Positions 33,421-43,412 are shown, counted from the first letter of the stretch. The stretch: DNA of 64,000 bases from Jiangella muralis (GCF_001270745.1 NZ_KQ434758.1:62001-126000), one strand, 5' to 3'. Numbers and translations: made by a program. The notes: generated by a model not told the origin, from the letters alone.

Positions 33421-35421
33421 CTATGCCTCCTCGACCTCCGGCGCGGCGAACTGACTGTTGTACAGGTCGAAATACGCGCCGCGACGCTCCAGCAGCTCGG
33501 TGTGCGAGCCCTGCTCGACGATGGCGCCGTCCCGCATGACGAGGATGAGGTCGGCGTCGCGGATGGTCGACAGGCGATGCGCGATGACGAAGCTGGTGCG
33601 GTCGCTGCGCAGCGCCGCCATGGCGTGCTGGACGAGCACCTCGGTGCGGGTGTCGACCGACGACGTCGCCTCGTCGAGGATGAGGATGGCCGGGTCGGCG
33701 AGGAACGCCCGCGCGATGGTGAGCAACTGCTTCTCACCGGCGCTGATGTTGTCGCCCTCCTCGTCGATGACGGTGTCGTAGCCGTCGGGCAGCGAGTGCA
33801 CGAACCGGTCGACGTAGGTCGCCTCGGCCGCGGCGCGGATCCGCGACTCCGGCGCCGACGGGTCACCGTAGGCGAGGTTCTCCCGGATCGTGCCGCCGAA
33901 CAGCCAGGTGTCCTGCAGCACCATGCCGATGTTGGAGCGCAGCTCGTCGCGGCTGAGGTCGGCGATGTCGCGGCCGTCGATGGTGATGCGCCCGCCCTGC
34001 AGCTCGTAGAACCGCATGATCAGGTTGACCAGCGTGGTCTTGCCCGCGCCGGTCGGGCCGACGATCGCCACCGTGCGGCCCGGCTCGGCCACCAGCGAGA
34101 GGTCCTCGATCAGCGGCTTGTCCGGGTCGTAGCTGAACGTGACGTGCTCGAACTCGACCCGTCCGCGGGCCGGGCCGTCCAGCGTCGCCGGCGCGGCCGG
34201 ATCGGGCACCTGCTCGGGCTCGTCCAGCAGTTCGAACACCCGCTCCGCCGACGCGACGCCGGACTGCAGCAGGTTCGCCATCGACGCCAGCTGGGTCAGC
34301 GGCTGGGTGAACTGGCGGGTGTACTGGACGAACGCCTGCACCTCGCCGAGGCTCATCGACCCGGACGCGACCCGCAGGCCGCCGACGACGGCGATCGCGA
34401 CGTAGTTGAGGTTCCCGAGGAAGAACATCGCCGGCATGATCAGCCCGGACACGAACTGGGCGCCGAAGCTGGCCTGGTACAGCTCGTCGTTCTTGGCGGC
34501 GAAGGACTGCTCCACCTCGCGCTGCCGGCCGAACACCTTCACCAGGGCATGCCCGGTGTAGGCCTCCTCGATCTGCCCGTTCAGCGCGCCGGTGTGCGCC
34601 CACTGCGCGACGAACTGCTTCTGCGACCGCTTCGCGATGACCATCGTCACGAGCAGCGACAGCGGGATCGTCGCCAGCGCGATCAACGCCAGCAGCGGCG
34701 AGATCCAGAACATCATCAGCAGCACGCCGACGACGGTGAGCAGCGAGTTGAGCAACTGGCTCATGGTCTGCTGCAGGCTCTGCGACACGTTGTCGATGTC
34801 GTTGGTGACGCGGCTGAGCACGTCGCCGCGGGCGTTGGCGTCGAAGTACTTCAGCGGCAGCCGGTGGATCTTGTCCTCGACGTCGGAGCGCAGCCGGTAC
34901 ACCGTCCGCTGCACGATCGTGTTGAGCAGGTACGCCTGGATCCACATGAACAGCGACGCGCCCACGTACAGCGCCAGCACGCCGAGCAGCACCGTCTGCA
35001 GCGCGTCGAAGTCGACGCCCTGGCCGGGCACGACGTCCATGTGCGTGAGCATGTCGGCGAAGGTGTCCTGGCCGCCGGCGCGCAGGCCCTCGACCGCCTG
35101 CTCCTTGCTCACGTCGGCGGGCAGTTGCCGGCCGATGACGCCCTGGAAGATGAGGTCGGTGCCGTGCCCGAGCAGCCGCGGGCCGATCGCGTTGAGCGCG
35201 ACGCTGACCACGGCCAGCACGATCACCAGCGCGACGCCGGCCCGCTCCGGCCGCAGCCGGCCGAGCAGCCGCTTCGCCGACGGGCCGAAGTTCAGCGGCT
35301 TCTGCGGCGGGCCGGCCATCGCGGCCATGCCGGGCGGGCCGCCGCCGGGACGGCCGCCCGGTCCGCCCGGGCCGGGGGGCCGCGCGGGTGCGGTCGTCGT
35401 CGTGGACCTGGACGCGCTCAT
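33421..35421 (-). CDS. ABC exporter half-transporter, canonical-ATPase subunit
   Basis: The 666-aa product has a proline/glycine-rich cytosolic N-terminus (residues 11-45), six TM segments and an NBD. Walker A is GPTGAGKTT, Walker B is ILILDEA with the catalytic Glu, and the H-loop is IAHRLS, but the signature motif is ISAGEKQ instead of LSGGQ. Its partner shows the opposite pattern, so together they form a heterodimer with one consensus and one degenerate ATP site, like TM287/288 or BmrCD. It overlaps the partner's stop by 4 nt (ATGA). The substrate is probably a drug or lipid; this is inference. Confidence 0.9.
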   Translation of the reverse strand: MSASRSTTTTAPARPPGPGGPGGRPGGGPPGMAAMAGPPQKPLNFGPSAKRLLGRLRPERAGVALVIVLAVVSVALNAIGPRLLGHGTDLIFQGVIGRQLPADVSKEQAVEGLRAGGQDTFADMLTHMDVVPGQGVDFDALQTVLLGVLALYVGASLFMWIQAYLLNTIVQRTVYRLRSDVEDKIHRLPLKYFDANARGDVLSRVTNDIDNVSQSLQQTMSQLLNSLLTVVGVLLMMFWISPLLALIALATIPLSLLVTMVIAKRSQKQFVAQWAHTGALNGQIEEAYTGHALVKVFGRQREVEQSFAAKNDELYQASFGAQFVSGLIMPAMFFLGNLNYVAIAVVGGLRVASGSMSLGEVQAFVQYTRQFTQPLTQLASMANLLQSGVASAERVFELLDEPEQVPDPAAPATLDGPARGRVEFEHVTFSYDPDKPLIEDLSLVAEPGRTVAIVGPTGAGKTTLVNLIMRFYELQGGRITIDGRDIADLSRDELRSNIGMVLQDTWLFGGTIRENLAYGDPSAPESRIRAAAEATYVDRFVHSLPDGYDTVIDEEGDNISAGEKQLLTIARAFLADPAILILDEATSSVDTRTEVLVQHAMAALRSDRTSFVIAHRLSTIRDADLILVMRDGAIVEQGSHTELLERRGAYFDLYNSQFAAPEVEEA

Positions 35422-37151
35422 GCCGCCTCCTCCGCGGTCAGCTGGGACTCGACGATCTCGGCGTACGTCGGGCAGGTCTCGATCAGCTCGGCGTGCGTGC
35501 CGAGCCCGACGACGGCGCCGTCGTCGAGCACCACGATCTGGTCGGCGTCGATGATGGTGGAGATCCGTTGCGCGACGATGACCACCGCGGCGTCCGTGGT
35601 GTGCGGGCGCAGCGCCGCCCGCAGGCGGGCGTCGGTGGCGAGGTCGAGCGCCGAGAACGAGTCGTCGAACAGGTAGATGGCGGGCCGGCGGACCAGCGCG
35701 CGGGCGATCGCCAGCCGCTGCCGCTGCCCGCCGGACACGTTGGTGCCGCCCTGCGCGATCGGCGCGTCCAGCCCTTCCGGCATCTCCTCGACGAAGTCGG
35801 CGGCCTGCGCGATCCGCAGCGCCTCCCACAGCTCGTCGTCGGTGGCGTCGGGGTTGCCGTAGCGCAGGTTGCTGGCGACCGTCCCGGAGAACAGGTACGC
35901 CTTCTGCGGCACCAGCCCGACCCGCTCGCGCAGCGCCTCGGGGTCGAGCCGGCGGACGTCGACACCGCCGGCCAGGACCTGCCCCGCGGTGACGTCGATC
36001 AGCCGCGGCACCAGGCTGACCAGCGTGGTCTTGCCCGAGCCGGTGCTGCCGACGACGGCGGTCGTGCTGCCCGGCTCGACGGTGAACGTGACGTCGCGCA
36101 ACACCGGCGACTCGGCGCCCGGGTAGGCGAACTCGGCGCCGCGCAACTCCAGCGACACCCGCCCCGGCAACGTCGTCACCGGATCCGACGGCGGCAGCAC
36201 CGACGACTCGGTGTCCAGCACCTCGCCGATGCGCTCCGCGCACACCGTCGCCCGCGGCAGCATGACCAGCATGAACGTCGCCATCATGACCGACATCAGG
36301 ATCTGGATGAGGTAGGTCAGGAAGGCCGTCAGCGAGCCGATCTGCATCTGCCCGTCGTCGACCCGGCCGGCGCCGAACCACAGCACCGCCACGCTGGACA
36401 CGTTGAAGATCAGCATGACCCACGGGAACATCAGCGCCATCAGCCGGCCGACGTACAGCGCGGTGTCGGTGAGCGCGGTGTTGGCGACGGCGAACCGGCT
36501 CTGCTCCCAGCGCTCGCGGACGAACGCCCGGACCACCCGGATGCCGGTGATCTGCTCGCGCATGACCCGGTTGACGCCGTCGATGCGCTCCTGCATGAGC
36601 CGGAAGCCGGGCACCATGCGGCGCACGATCAGCGCGATGCCGGCGATCAGCGCCGGGACGCAGACCAGCAGCAGCCAGGCCAGCCCGACGTCCTCGCGCA
36701 GCGCCATGATGACGCCGCCGGTCGCCATGATCGGCGCCGTCACCAGCAGCGTGCACGACATCAGCACCAGCATCTGGACCTGCTGGACGTCGTTGGTGTT
36801 GCGGGTGATCAACGACGGAGCGCCGAACCGGCCCACCTCGCGCGCGGAGAACTCGCCGACCCGGTGGAAGATCGCGGCCCGGACGTCGCGGCCGAACGCC
36901 ATCGCCGTCTTCGCGCCGAAGTACACCGCGCCGACTGTGCAGGTGATCTGCAGCAGCGTCGCCGCCAGCATCCACCCGCCGGTCCGGACGATGTAGCCGG
37001 TGTCGCCGCGGGCGATGCCGTTGTCGATGATGTCGGCGTTGAGGCTGGGCAGGTACAGCGAGGCCAGCGTGCCGATGAACTGCAGCACGACGACGGCGGT
37101 GAGCCAGCGGCGGTACGGGCGCAGGTACGTCCGCAGCAGGGTGATGAGCAT
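35418..37151 (-). CDS. ABC exporter half-transporter, degenerate-ATPase subunit
   Basis: The 577-aa product has six TM segments (from residue 15 on). Its NBD has Walker [10 protein letters not shown] and signature VSGGQRQ, but Walker B is IYLFDDS (Asp for the catalytic Glu) and the H-loop is VAQRIS (Gln for His). These changes mark the degenerate half of heterodimeric exporters. It is the first transporter gene, 66 nt after the TetR gene stop, with GGAG 7 nt before its ATG. Expression is presumably under the TetR operator at 37837-37856. Confidence 0.9.
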   Translation of the reverse strand: MLITLLRTYLRPYRRWLTAVVVLQFIGTLASLYLPSLNADIIDNGIARGDTGYIVRTGGWMLAATLLQITCTVGAVYFGAKTAMAFGRDVRAAIFHRVGEFSAREVGRFGAPSLITRNTNDVQQVQMLVLMSCTLLVTAPIMATGGVIMALREDVGLAWLLLVCVPALIAGIALIVRRMVPGFRLMQERIDGVNRVMREQITGIRVVRAFVRERWEQSRFAVANTALTDTALYVGRLMALMFPWVMLIFNVSSVAVLWFGAGRVDDGQMQIGSLTAFLTYLIQILMSVMMATFMLVMLPRATVCAERIGEVLDTESSVLPPSDPVTTLPGRVSLELRGAEFAYPGAESPVLRDVTFTVEPGSTTAVVGSTGSGKTTLVSLVPRLIDVTAGQVLAGGVDVRRLDPEALRERVGLVPQKAYLFSGTVASNLRYGNPDATDDELWEALRIAQAADFVEEMPEGLDAPIAQGGTNVSGGQRQRLAIARALVRRPAIYLFDDSFSALDLATDARLRAALRPHTTDAAVVIVAQRISTIIDADQIVVLDDGAVVGLGTHAELIETCPTYAEIVESQLTAEEAA

Positions 37152-37217
37152 GGAGCGGCTCCGAAGTGGAGAGACGGACGGTCGGTGACGGTGCTTCGTG
37201 TGCCCGAGCTGGTGGGG

Positions 37218-37823
37218 TCAGGGCGACGGGTCGCCGGCCTCGGTGCTGACGCCGTGCAGCAGCAGGTCGACGACCTCGGCCGGCGTCATCGGCTCGTGGT
37301 CGTTGATGAGCGGGTGGAAGCCGGCGAAGGCGAGGATGCGCAACCGCCTGGCCACCTCGACCGGCGGGACCCGCAGGCGGTGCCGGTCGGGCTCGACCAA
37401 CGCGGCGATGACGGCCATGATGCCGGCGTGCCGCGGTGGTTGCTGCCGCCCGTCGTCGCCCGGCGGCCGGTTGAAGCCGACGGCGACCATGAGCTGGAAG
37501 ACGCTGGTCAGCCGCTCGTGCAGGATGTCGGCCGCAAGCAGCAGCCGGTGCTCCAGCGGCAGGTCGGTGCCGATGGCCCGCAGCCGCCGCTCGGTGTCGG
37601 TGGGGTCGACGGCCGCCTCGAGCACCTGCCGCAGCAGCGAGTCCTTGTCCTCGAAGACCCGGAAGATGGTCCCCTCGGCGATGCCGGCCGCCTCGGCGAT
37701 CTGCCGGGTGCTGACGTCGAAGCCGTGCTCGTAGACCAGCGGCAGGGTGGCCGCGATGATCGCCTCACGTCGCTGATCGGGCGACATGGGCGTTGCGCGA
37801 GCCCGGCGCGTCTCGGTGGCCAC
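37218..37823 (-). CDS. TetR-family regulator of the ABC exporter operon
   Basis: The 201-aa product has an N-terminal [50 protein letters not shown]. The C-terminal ligand domain is not assigned. GTG 37823 lies 6 nt after a TACCAT -10 box, so the mRNA should be leaderless. The promoter carries a perfect 9-2-9 palindrome. The gene is first in the operon with the two transporter genes, so it probably represses both itself and the exporter until a substrate-like ligand binds. Confidence 0.88.
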   Translation of the reverse strand: MATETRRARATPMSPDQRREAIIAATLPLVYEHGFDVSTRQIAEAAGIAEGTIFRVFEDKDSLLRQVLEAAVDPTDTERRLRAIGTDLPLEHRLLLAADILHERLTSVFQLMVAVGFNRPPGDDGRQQPPRHAGIMAVIAALVEPDRHRLRVPPVEVARRLRILAFAGFHPLINDHEPMTPAEVVDLLLHGVSTEAGDPSP

Positions 37824-37829
37824 GGGACG

Positions 37830-37862
37830 ATGGTAAGTGAGTGAGGACTCACTCACAACCAC
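37830..37862 (-). promoter_or_regulatory. TetR operator and promoter of the exporter operon
   Basis: The palindrome GTGAGTGAG-GA-CTCACTCAC (37837-37856) is perfect. On the minus strand it fills the spacer between TTGTGA and TACCAT (37835-37830), 17 nt apart. A bound dimer would block RNA polymerase. Confidence 0.75.
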
Positions 37863-37937
37863 TTTTCGCCGGGTTCGCTCTGCGCTGACAGACGGGCGTA
37901 CGCTCGAATGTGAAGGGCCGCTGACGAGGAGGTCAGC

Positions 37938-38789
37938 ATGGGTGCGCTATTCGCGATCCTCACCGTTCTGGTGATTCTCGGCCTCGTCGCCTACGGCGCG
38001 AGCGCCCGCGTCGTCCGTCAGTTCGAGCGTGGCGTCGTGTTCCGGTTCGGCAAGGTGCACGGGCCGCCGCGCGAGCCGGGGTTCGCGTGGATCGCTCCGT
38101 TCGTCGACCAGATGCGCAAGGTCAACGTGCAGATCATCACGCTGCCGATCCCGGCGCAGGACGGCATCACCCGCGACAACGTCACGGTGCGCGTCGACGC
38201 CGTCGTCTACTTCCGGGTGCACGACCCGGTCGAGGCCATCGTCGAGGTGCAGGACTACGAGTTCGCCGTGTCGCAGGTGGCGCAGACGTCGCTGCGCTCG
38301 ATCATCGGCAAGAGCGAGCTCGACGACCTGCTGTCCAACCGCGAGGCGCTGAACCAGGGCCTCGAGCTGATGATCGACAGCCCGGCCGTCGGCTGGGGCA
38401 TCGAGATCGACCGGGTCGAGATCAAGGACGTCGCGTTGCCCGAGGCGATGAAGCGCTCGATGTCACGACAGGCCGAGGCGGAGCGGGAGCGGCGGTCGCG
38501 GGTCATCACCGCCGACGGCGAGCTCCAGGCGTCGGAGAAGCTCGCCTCGGCCGCATCGACCATGTCCGCGAACCCGGCCGCGCTGCAACTGCGGCTGCTG
38601 CAGACCATCGTCGAGGTCGCCGCGGAGAAGAACTCGACGGTCGTGCTGCCGTTCCCGGTCGAGCTGCTGCGCTTCCTGGAGCACGCGAGCGGCCAGGCGG
38701 CGCCGGGCACCCCCGCCGTCCCGCCGGCCGCTGCCGACACCAACGGCACCCGGCCGGTGCCGGAACAGCCGCCGCCCCCGCCGCCGTGA
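37938..38789 (+). CDS. Slipin-family SPFH (band 7/stomatin-like) protein
   Basis: The 283-aa product has one N-terminal membrane segment (residues 3-20). The SPFH domain follows: VVRQFERGVVFRFGKV, PFVDQMRKVNVQIITLPIPAQDGITRDNVTVRVDAVVYF and SQVAQTSLRSIIGKSELDDLLSNRE. A coiled-coil segment comes next (AEAERERRSRVITADGELQASEKL), with a proline-rich tail. Slipins organise membrane microdomains and often work with NfeD proteases, but no nfeD adjoins this gene. GAGGAGG lies upstream of the ATG. Confidence 0.88.
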   Translation: MGALFAILTVLVILGLVAYGASARVVRQFERGVVFRFGKVHGPPREPGFAWIAPFVDQMRKVNVQIITLPIPAQDGITRDNVTVRVDAVVYFRVHDPVEAIVEVQDYEFAVSQVAQTSLRSIIGKSELDDLLSNREALNQGLELMIDSPAVGWGIEIDRVEIKDVALPEAMKRSMSRQAEAERERRSRVITADGELQASEKLASAASTMSANPAALQLRLLQTIVEVAAEKNSTVVLPFPVELLRFLEHASGQAAPGTPAVPPAAADTNGTRPVPEQPPPPPP

Positions 38790-38792
38790 TGC

Positions 38793-38798
38793 TAGGGT
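38793..38798 (+). promoter_or_regulatory. -10 box of the trp leader promoter
   Basis: TAGGGT ends 7 nt before the leader ATG at 38806, which implies a leaderless leader peptide. No convincing -35 box is seen. Confidence 0.45.
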
Positions 38799-38805
38799 CT
38801 GCGCC

Positions 38806-38847
38806 ATGTACGCGACCGTGCTCGGCCAGTGGTGGCCCGCCTCCTAG
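38806..38847 (+). CDS. Tryptophan attenuator leader peptide MYATVLGQWWPAS
   Basis: The 13-codon frame has two adjacent TGG codons and ends in TAG. Segments that can pair in competing ways follow: CCGCCT (38838 region), AGGCGG (38846 region), CCGCCTC (38882-38888) and GAGGCGG (38893-38899). This is the four-segment layout of classical trp attenuation upstream of a chorismate-using enzyme. Confidence 0.8.
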   Translation: MYATVLGQWWPAS

Positions 38848-38878
38848 GCGGCCCTCCCCTTCGCGTACCCCACGCAAG

Positions 38879-38902
38879 CGACCGCCTCCACCGAGGCGGT
38901 CG
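38879..38902 (+). terminator. Attenuator hairpin of the anthranilate synthase gene
   Basis: CGACCGCCTC (38879-38888), loop CACC and GAGGCGGTCG (38893-38902) form a perfect 10-bp stem 53 nt before the enzyme start. There is no T tract, so termination may need a factor, or the stem may act differently. Confidence 0.65.
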
Positions 38903-38955
38903 TGGCATGTCCGGATCGTTCCGCCCCGGTCGAGGCTCGACCGGAAGGAACCTCC

Positions 38956-40821
38956 ATGCTGCAGGATCTCCTCGACGACCCCGCTCCCCCGCCGTTCGCG
39001 CTGCTCGCCCGGGCCGGCCGGCCCGGCGTCGAACTGCTGCTCGGCGACGTCGTCGACGTCGACCGGCTGGCCGACATCCCGCTGCCCGGGTCCGGCGACG
39101 GCGGCCACGCCGCGACGCTGGCGCTGATCCCGTACCGCCAGCTGGCAGAGCGCGGCTTCGAATGCCACGACGACGGAGCGCCGCTGCGCTGCCTGCGGGT
39201 GCGGTCGCGGGTCTCGCTGTCGCGCGCCGAGGTGCTGGCGGCGCTGGGCGGCGACGTCGACGTGACGCCCGGCGGCTTCGACGTCGCCGACGACGAGTAC
39301 GCCGACATCGTCGGCCGGGTCATCCGCGACGAGATCGGCCGCGGCGCGGGCGCCAACTTCGTCATCCGGCGCGACTATCTGGCCCGGCTCACCGGGTCCG
39401 TGCCGCACGCGGCGCTGCGGCTGTTCGGGCGGCTGCTCACCGGCGAGCCGGGCGCCTACTGGACGTTCGCGGTGCACGCCGGCGACGTGACGATGGTCGG
39501 CGCGACGCCCGAACGCCACGTCAGCGTTGACGCCGGCACCGTCGTGATGAACCCGATCAGCGGCACCTACCGGGTCCCCGCCGACGGTGCGACCACCGAT
39601 GACCTGCTGCGCTTCCTCGCCGACCCGAAGGAGACCGAGGAACTGTTCATGGTCGTCGACGAGGAGCTGAAGATGATGAGCGCCGTCTGCGAGGACGGCG
39701 GACGGGTGCTCGGGCCCTTCCTCAAGGAGATGAGCCACCTCGTCCACACCGAGTACCTGCTCGAGGGCACGACGCGGCTGGACGTGCGCGACGTGCTGCG
39801 CGAGACGATGTTCGCGCCGACGGTCACGGGGTCGCCGCTGGAGAACGCGGCCCGGGTCATCACCCGCTATGAGGTGGGTGGGCGGGGGTACTACGCGGGT
39901 GTGGCGGCGCTGATCGAGGACGGCGACGAAGGGCTGTCCGTCGACGCGCCGATCCTGATCCGGACCGCCTACCTTTCGCCAGACGGGACCGTGCGGGTGC
40001 CGGTCGGCGCGACGCTGGTGCGGCACTCCGTCGCCGGTCACGAGGTGGCCGAGACGCACGCGAAGGCGGCCGGCGTGCTGACGGCGCTCGCCGGGAAGCG
40101 GCCGCCGTCCGCCCCCGATCGTCCGTTCGCCGGTGACCCGGAGGTCGCCGCCGCGCTGACCGCCCGCAACCGCACCCTGGCGCCGTTCTGGCTGCGGCCG
40201 CAGGGGCAGGACGAGCGGCCGGCGCTGGCCGGGCGGTCGGTGCTGATCGTCGACGCCGAGGACCGGTGGACGGCGATGCTGGCGCACCTGCTGCGCCGGC
40301 TCGGCATGCTGGCGGAGGTGCGCCGCTGGTCCGCCGTCGACCCCGCCGACGGCGCCGCGTACGACCTCCTGCTGGCCGGTCCCGGTCCGGGCGACCCGCG
40401 CGACGTCGACGACCCGCGGATCGCCCGGCTGCACGACGTCGTCCGGGCCCGGCTGGACGCGGACCGCCCGCTGCTCGCCGTCTGCCTGAGCCACCAGGTG
40501 CTGGCCGGGCAGCTCGGGCTGCCGCTCGGGCCGCTGCCGCAGCCGTACCAGGGCACGCAGCGGCCGGTCCCGCTGTTCGGCCGCGAGACCCGGGTCGGGT
40601 TCTACAACACCTACGCGGCCCGGCTCGCCGACCTGCCGCCCGGCGTCGAGGTCGCCGCGCACCCGGAGACCGGCGAGGTGTTCGCGCTGCGCGGCGCCGG
40701 GTTCGCGTCGGTGCAGTTCCACCTGGAGTCGATCCTGTCGACGGACGGGATCGACCTGCTGGCGGAGCTGGTGACCGGCGTGCTCGCGCCCGTCCGCGGT
40801 GGACGGGCGGTCCGCGGCTGA
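38956..40821 (+). CDS. trpE: Fused anthranilate synthase (TrpE-TrpG type, PhzE-like)
   Basis: The roughly 621-aa bifunctional protein has an N-terminal chorismate-binding half with MNPISGTYRVP, ELFMVVDEELKMMSAVCEDGG, KEMSHLVHTEYLLEG and TMFAPTVTGSPLENAARVI. A C-terminal class I glutamine amidotransferase half has its cysteine in LLAVCLSHQVLAG and HLES near the end. The motifs follow PhzE (ADIC synthase) rather than canonical TrpE, so the product could be ADIC. However, the double-Trp leader points to tryptophan-responsive anthranilate supply. The start is ATG 38956, preceded by GGAAGGAA. No phz or other trp genes lie nearby. Confidence 0.85.
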   Translation: MLQDLLDDPAPPPFALLARAGRPGVELLLGDVVDVDRLADIPLPGSGDGGHAATLALIPYRQLAERGFECHDDGAPLRCLRVRSRVSLSRAEVLAALGGDVDVTPGGFDVADDEYADIVGRVIRDEIGRGAGANFVIRRDYLARLTGSVPHAALRLFGRLLTGEPGAYWTFAVHAGDVTMVGATPERHVSVDAGTVVMNPISGTYRVPADGATTDDLLRFLADPKETEELFMVVDEELKMMSAVCEDGGRVLGPFLKEMSHLVHTEYLLEGTTRLDVRDVLRETMFAPTVTGSPLENAARVITRYEVGGRGYYAGVAALIEDGDEGLSVDAPILIRTAYLSPDGTVRVPVGATLVRHSVAGHEVAETHAKAAGVLTALAGKRPPSAPDRPFAGDPEVAAALTARNRTLAPFWLRPQGQDERPALAGRSVLIVDAEDRWTAMLAHLLRRLGMLAEVRRWSAVDPADGAAYDLLLAGPGPGDPRDVDDPRIARLHDVVRARLDADRPLLAVCLSHQVLAGQLGLPLGPLPQPYQGTQRPVPLFGRETRVGFYNTYAARLADLPPGVEVAAHPETGEVFALRGAGFASVQFHLESILSTDGIDLLAELVTGVLAPVRGGRAVRG

Positions 40822-40833
40822 CCCGAACTGGCC

Positions 40834-40839
40834 TAGGAT
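40834..40839 (+). promoter_or_regulatory. -10 box TAGGAT of a leaderless promoter
   Basis: TAGGAT ends 6 nt before the ATG at 40846; there is no ribosome site. Confidence 0.45.
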
Positions 40840-40845
40840 CCGAAC

Positions 40846-41367
40846 ATGGATGTCCCTGTCGTGACCGAAGAGCTGGTGCGGCAGTTGCGGGACGGCTACC
40901 CCCACGTCGCACTCGTCTATGCCGGTGACGGCGTGCTGCTGGTCCGCGGCCCGCGCGGCGGCGTGGTCGAGGGCGAGCGTCTCTACAGCTCGCAGCGGCT
41001 CGACTCCTGGCGGCCCGCCGCGGGCGGCCAGGCGCTGTCCGACCGCGAGCACGCCGCCCGGCTGACGGCGCAACTGACGCCGGCCATCGAGGACCTCGTC
41101 GCGCACGAGCGGGCCGAGGCGATCCTCGGCCTGCTCGCCGCGTACACCGGCCCGGACATCTGGGCCGACGTCATCGAGAAGCTGCCCGACTTCGACCGCC
41201 GCATCCCGGCGGAGTACCCGAGCTATGTCCGGTCGGCGTACGACCAGCGCCACCACGACGCCAACGCCACCACCGCCGAGTTCGTCGCGCTGGGCGAGCG
41301 GGTGACGTTCTCGCTGGACCGCCGGGAGAACCGCTGGCATGCGACGTACGCCGAGGGCGGCCGCTGA
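40846..41367 (+). CDS. Hypothetical protein, 173 aa
   Basis: The product starts MDVPVVTEELVRQLRDGYP and contains YAGDGVLLVRGPRGGVVEGERLYSS, then an alpha-helical middle and a short beta C-terminus (RVTFSLDRRENRWHATYAEGG). No signal or membrane segment is present. I recognise no family. The gene follows the anthranilate synthase by 24 nt but has its own apparent leaderless promoter, so a functional link is not implied. Confidence 0.6.
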   Translation: MDVPVVTEELVRQLRDGYPHVALVYAGDGVLLVRGPRGGVVEGERLYSSQRLDSWRPAAGGQALSDREHAARLTAQLTPAIEDLVAHERAEAILGLLAAYTGPDIWADVIEKLPDFDRRIPAEYPSYVRSAYDQRHHDANATTAEFVALGERVTFSLDRRENRWHATYAEGGR

Positions 41368-41372
41368 CCCGC

Positions 41373-41786
41373 TCAGCCCGGATCGCCGTCCAGCCGGCTC
41401 TGCACCTCGTCGGCGCTGAGGTCCTCGGTCTGCCGCGTGACGATCCACTGGATGCCGAACGGGTCGCGGAGCCGGCCCTGGCGCATGCCGTACGGCTGGT
41501 CGTCGATCGGGAAGACGACGGTCGCCCCGGCCTGCTCCAGGGCGGCGCCGACGGCGTCCGGGTCGGCCGTCTCCAGCGTGAAGAGGGCGCCGGCGGCGGG
41601 GTCGTGCTCGTCGGCGTCCTTGATCGACAGCGTGCCGCCGCCCAGCCGGAACTCGGCGTAGACCACCCGGCCGCCGGGCCCGGCGTACCGGACGCCGGGC
41701 TCGGCGCCGAGCGCGCGGCGGTAGAAGTCGATCGCGGCGTCCGCCCCGTCGACGACGAGCTTCGGTGTCACGGTCATCGCGTTCAT
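41373..41786 (-). CDS. VOC-superfamily (glyoxalase/PhnB-like) protein
   Basis: The 137-aa product has two beta-alpha-beta-beta-beta halves: KLVVDGADAAIDFYRRALGAEPGVRYAGPGGRVVYAEFRLGGG and LFTLETADPDAVGAALEQAGATVVFPIDDQPYGMRQGRLRDPFGIQWIVTR. These are typical of PhnB/3-demethylubiquinone-like VOC proteins. Metal ligands are only partly evident, so the enzymatic role is uncertain. It is convergent with the hypothetical gene (5 nt apart). Confidence 0.85.
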   Translation of the reverse strand: MNAMTVTPKLVVDGADAAIDFYRRALGAEPGVRYAGPGGRVVYAEFRLGGGTLSIKDADEHDPAAGALFTLETADPDAVGAALEQAGATVVFPIDDQPYGMRQGRLRDPFGIQWIVTRQTEDLSADEVQSRLDGDPG

Positions 41787-41832
41787 GCGTCCATCGTGGC
41801 CCTCCGAGCGGCCGCGCGCTTGGAGAAAACGG

Positions 41833-43380
41833 TCAGCCAGGCGGCTTCAGGTATCGATGCCCCGTCGGACTGGCCCATCGGGTGCCGCCGCCGGGTTGTC
41901 GCTCGACGCCCCACCGGCCGAGGTGCTTGATCAGGTGGTGCGCCTCGCACAGCGACTGGAGGTTCGCACGGCTGGTCGGTCCGCCGGCGGCGAACGGGAC
42001 GACGTGGTCGATGTCGGCGGCCCGGGCCGGCTGATGACAGCCGGGCATGCGGCAGGTCCGGTCGCGAGCGGTGACGAACGCCGCCAGGGCCGCGGTCGGC
42101 CGGTACCGCCTGCGGCCGAGGTCGAGCAGCTGCCCGGTCTCGGGGTCGGTGCGCAGCCACGTCCACACGCCCTCGGCGGCGAGAGCGCGAGCCACGTGGG
42201 CGGGGATGGGTCCGTAGCCGTCGAGCTCGCCGGGCTGGTCGTCGAGACCAGCGAGCGTGCTGAACGGGACGGTGACATGCACGGTGACGGACCGCCGCTT
42301 CCTCGGCCGAGGAGCACCGGAAGGTCGCCCGCGGGCCGCGACGGTGGCCGGGCCGCCGACCCCACCCGCAGCGGGCCCGGACGAGGCTGCGCAAGGCGGG
42401 CGAGCGGGCTCGGCATCGACACGCCCGCCCGCACGCTCGGCGACAGGCGCGCCGGCAGCGGCGAGAGCATCCCAGGCGAGCTCCGCCAGCGCATCGGCGC
42501 GCCGCTGGTCGTTCGAGCGAGCCGGCAGGCCCGCCGCCGCGTCGGCACGCTTGGCGTCGGCAGCATCGGCCTTCACCACCGTGTTCAGCGCCGTCGCGTC
42601 CTCGGCCGGCAGCAGCGCCTCGAGGAACGCCATCCCGTCCGACGCCGGCGTGACCGCGACATAGCGGCCGTCGCGGGCGATGCGGTGACGCTCCGCGGTC
42701 TCGACCGGCGCCAGCTGGTGCAGCCGCCGCTTGATCAGCTTCCGCAGCGCCACCGCGTCGATGACTGGCGCCTCGGGGAGAACGTCGGCCTCGACGCGCG
42801 CCCGCACGGCGGGATCCTGACCGCCCAGCTCGTCGGTGATCACGCGCGCCCGGCGCAGGTCGATCGACCCCGCGGAGAGCGCCGCGTGGGTGTCGGGGAA
42901 ATCCTCGACCAGCTGGATGGCGTGGCCGACGAGGTTCTCAGCCTGCTTGACCGTGCGCTGGCACCGCGCCGCGACCTCGACAGCCGTGATGGTGACGGGA
43001 CTGACCGATCGGCAGGCGGGACCGGCGGGCTGCAGCTCAGGACGCGAGGCGAGCTCACTGAGCACGCGGGCCTCCTCGGCGGCGGCCCAGGCCGCCAGCC
43101 GCGCCCACCCGGCGGCCGCCTCGACGAGGTTGCCGGCGTCGGCCGAGCCGGCGTCGAACGCCGCGAGCAGTGCGGCCAGTTCCGCGCCCGTCGGCACTCG
43201 CTCGGCGTCGACGGGCAGCACCCGGGCCGACCGCTCCAGGAACCCCGGCTCGATGTCGTCGCCGAGCAGCTGGTCAGGCTCGAGCCGGACCCACTCGAAG
43301 GCGTCCGGATGCCACACGAGCGACCCCGCCACCGGGGATTCCCCGGGTGGCGTAGCAGCTAGTGGCACATTCTCGAACAT
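41833..43380 (-). CDS. DUF222 / HNH endonuclease domain protein
   Basis: The 515-aa product has the DUF222 N-terminal region (AERVPTGAELAALLAAFDAG to RKLIKRRLHQLAP). An alanine-rich variable linker (about residues 290-350) follows, then the HNH domain: CRMPGCHQPARAADIDHVVPFAAGGPTSRANLQSLCEAHHLIKH with both cysteines and the His-Asn-His core. These genes occur in many copies in actinobacterial genomes, sometimes in intein- or mobile-like distribution. Function is unknown. A TAGCCT box (43388-43393) ends 7 nt before the ATG. Confidence 0.9.
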   Translation of the reverse strand: MFENVPLAATPPGESPVAGSLVWHPDAFEWVRLEPDQLLGDDIEPGFLERSARVLPVDAERVPTGAELAALLAAFDAGSADAGNLVEAAAGWARLAAWAAAEEARVLSELASRPELQPAGPACRSVSPVTITAVEVAARCQRTVKQAENLVGHAIQLVEDFPDTHAALSAGSIDLRRARVITDELGGQDPAVRARVEADVLPEAPVIDAVALRKLIKRRLHQLAPVETAERHRIARDGRYVAVTPASDGMAFLEALLPAEDATALNTVVKADAADAKRADAAAGLPARSNDQRRADALAELAWDALAAAGAPVAERAGGRVDAEPARPPCAASSGPAAGGVGGPATVAARGRPSGAPRPRKRRSVTVHVTVPFSTLAGLDDQPGELDGYGPIPAHVARALAAEGVWTWLRTDPETGQLLDLGRRRYRPTAALAAFVTARDRTCRMPGCHQPARAADIDHVVPFAAGGPTSRANLQSLCEAHHLIKHLGRWGVERQPGGGTRWASPTGHRYLKPPG

Positions 43381-43412
43381 GTGGCCAAGGCTATCGCGTC
43401 ATGCGAGCAAGA

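Noticed and set aside
33421-36975. One 1184-codon ABC protein instead of two half-transporters
   Set aside because: The upstream extension is out of frame with the first transporter; the true second start at 35421 overlaps the first stop as ATGA.
35388-41448. Very long frames opposite the ABC exporter and the anthranilate synthase
   Set aside because: Low-complexity shadow composition typical of high-GC antisense frames.
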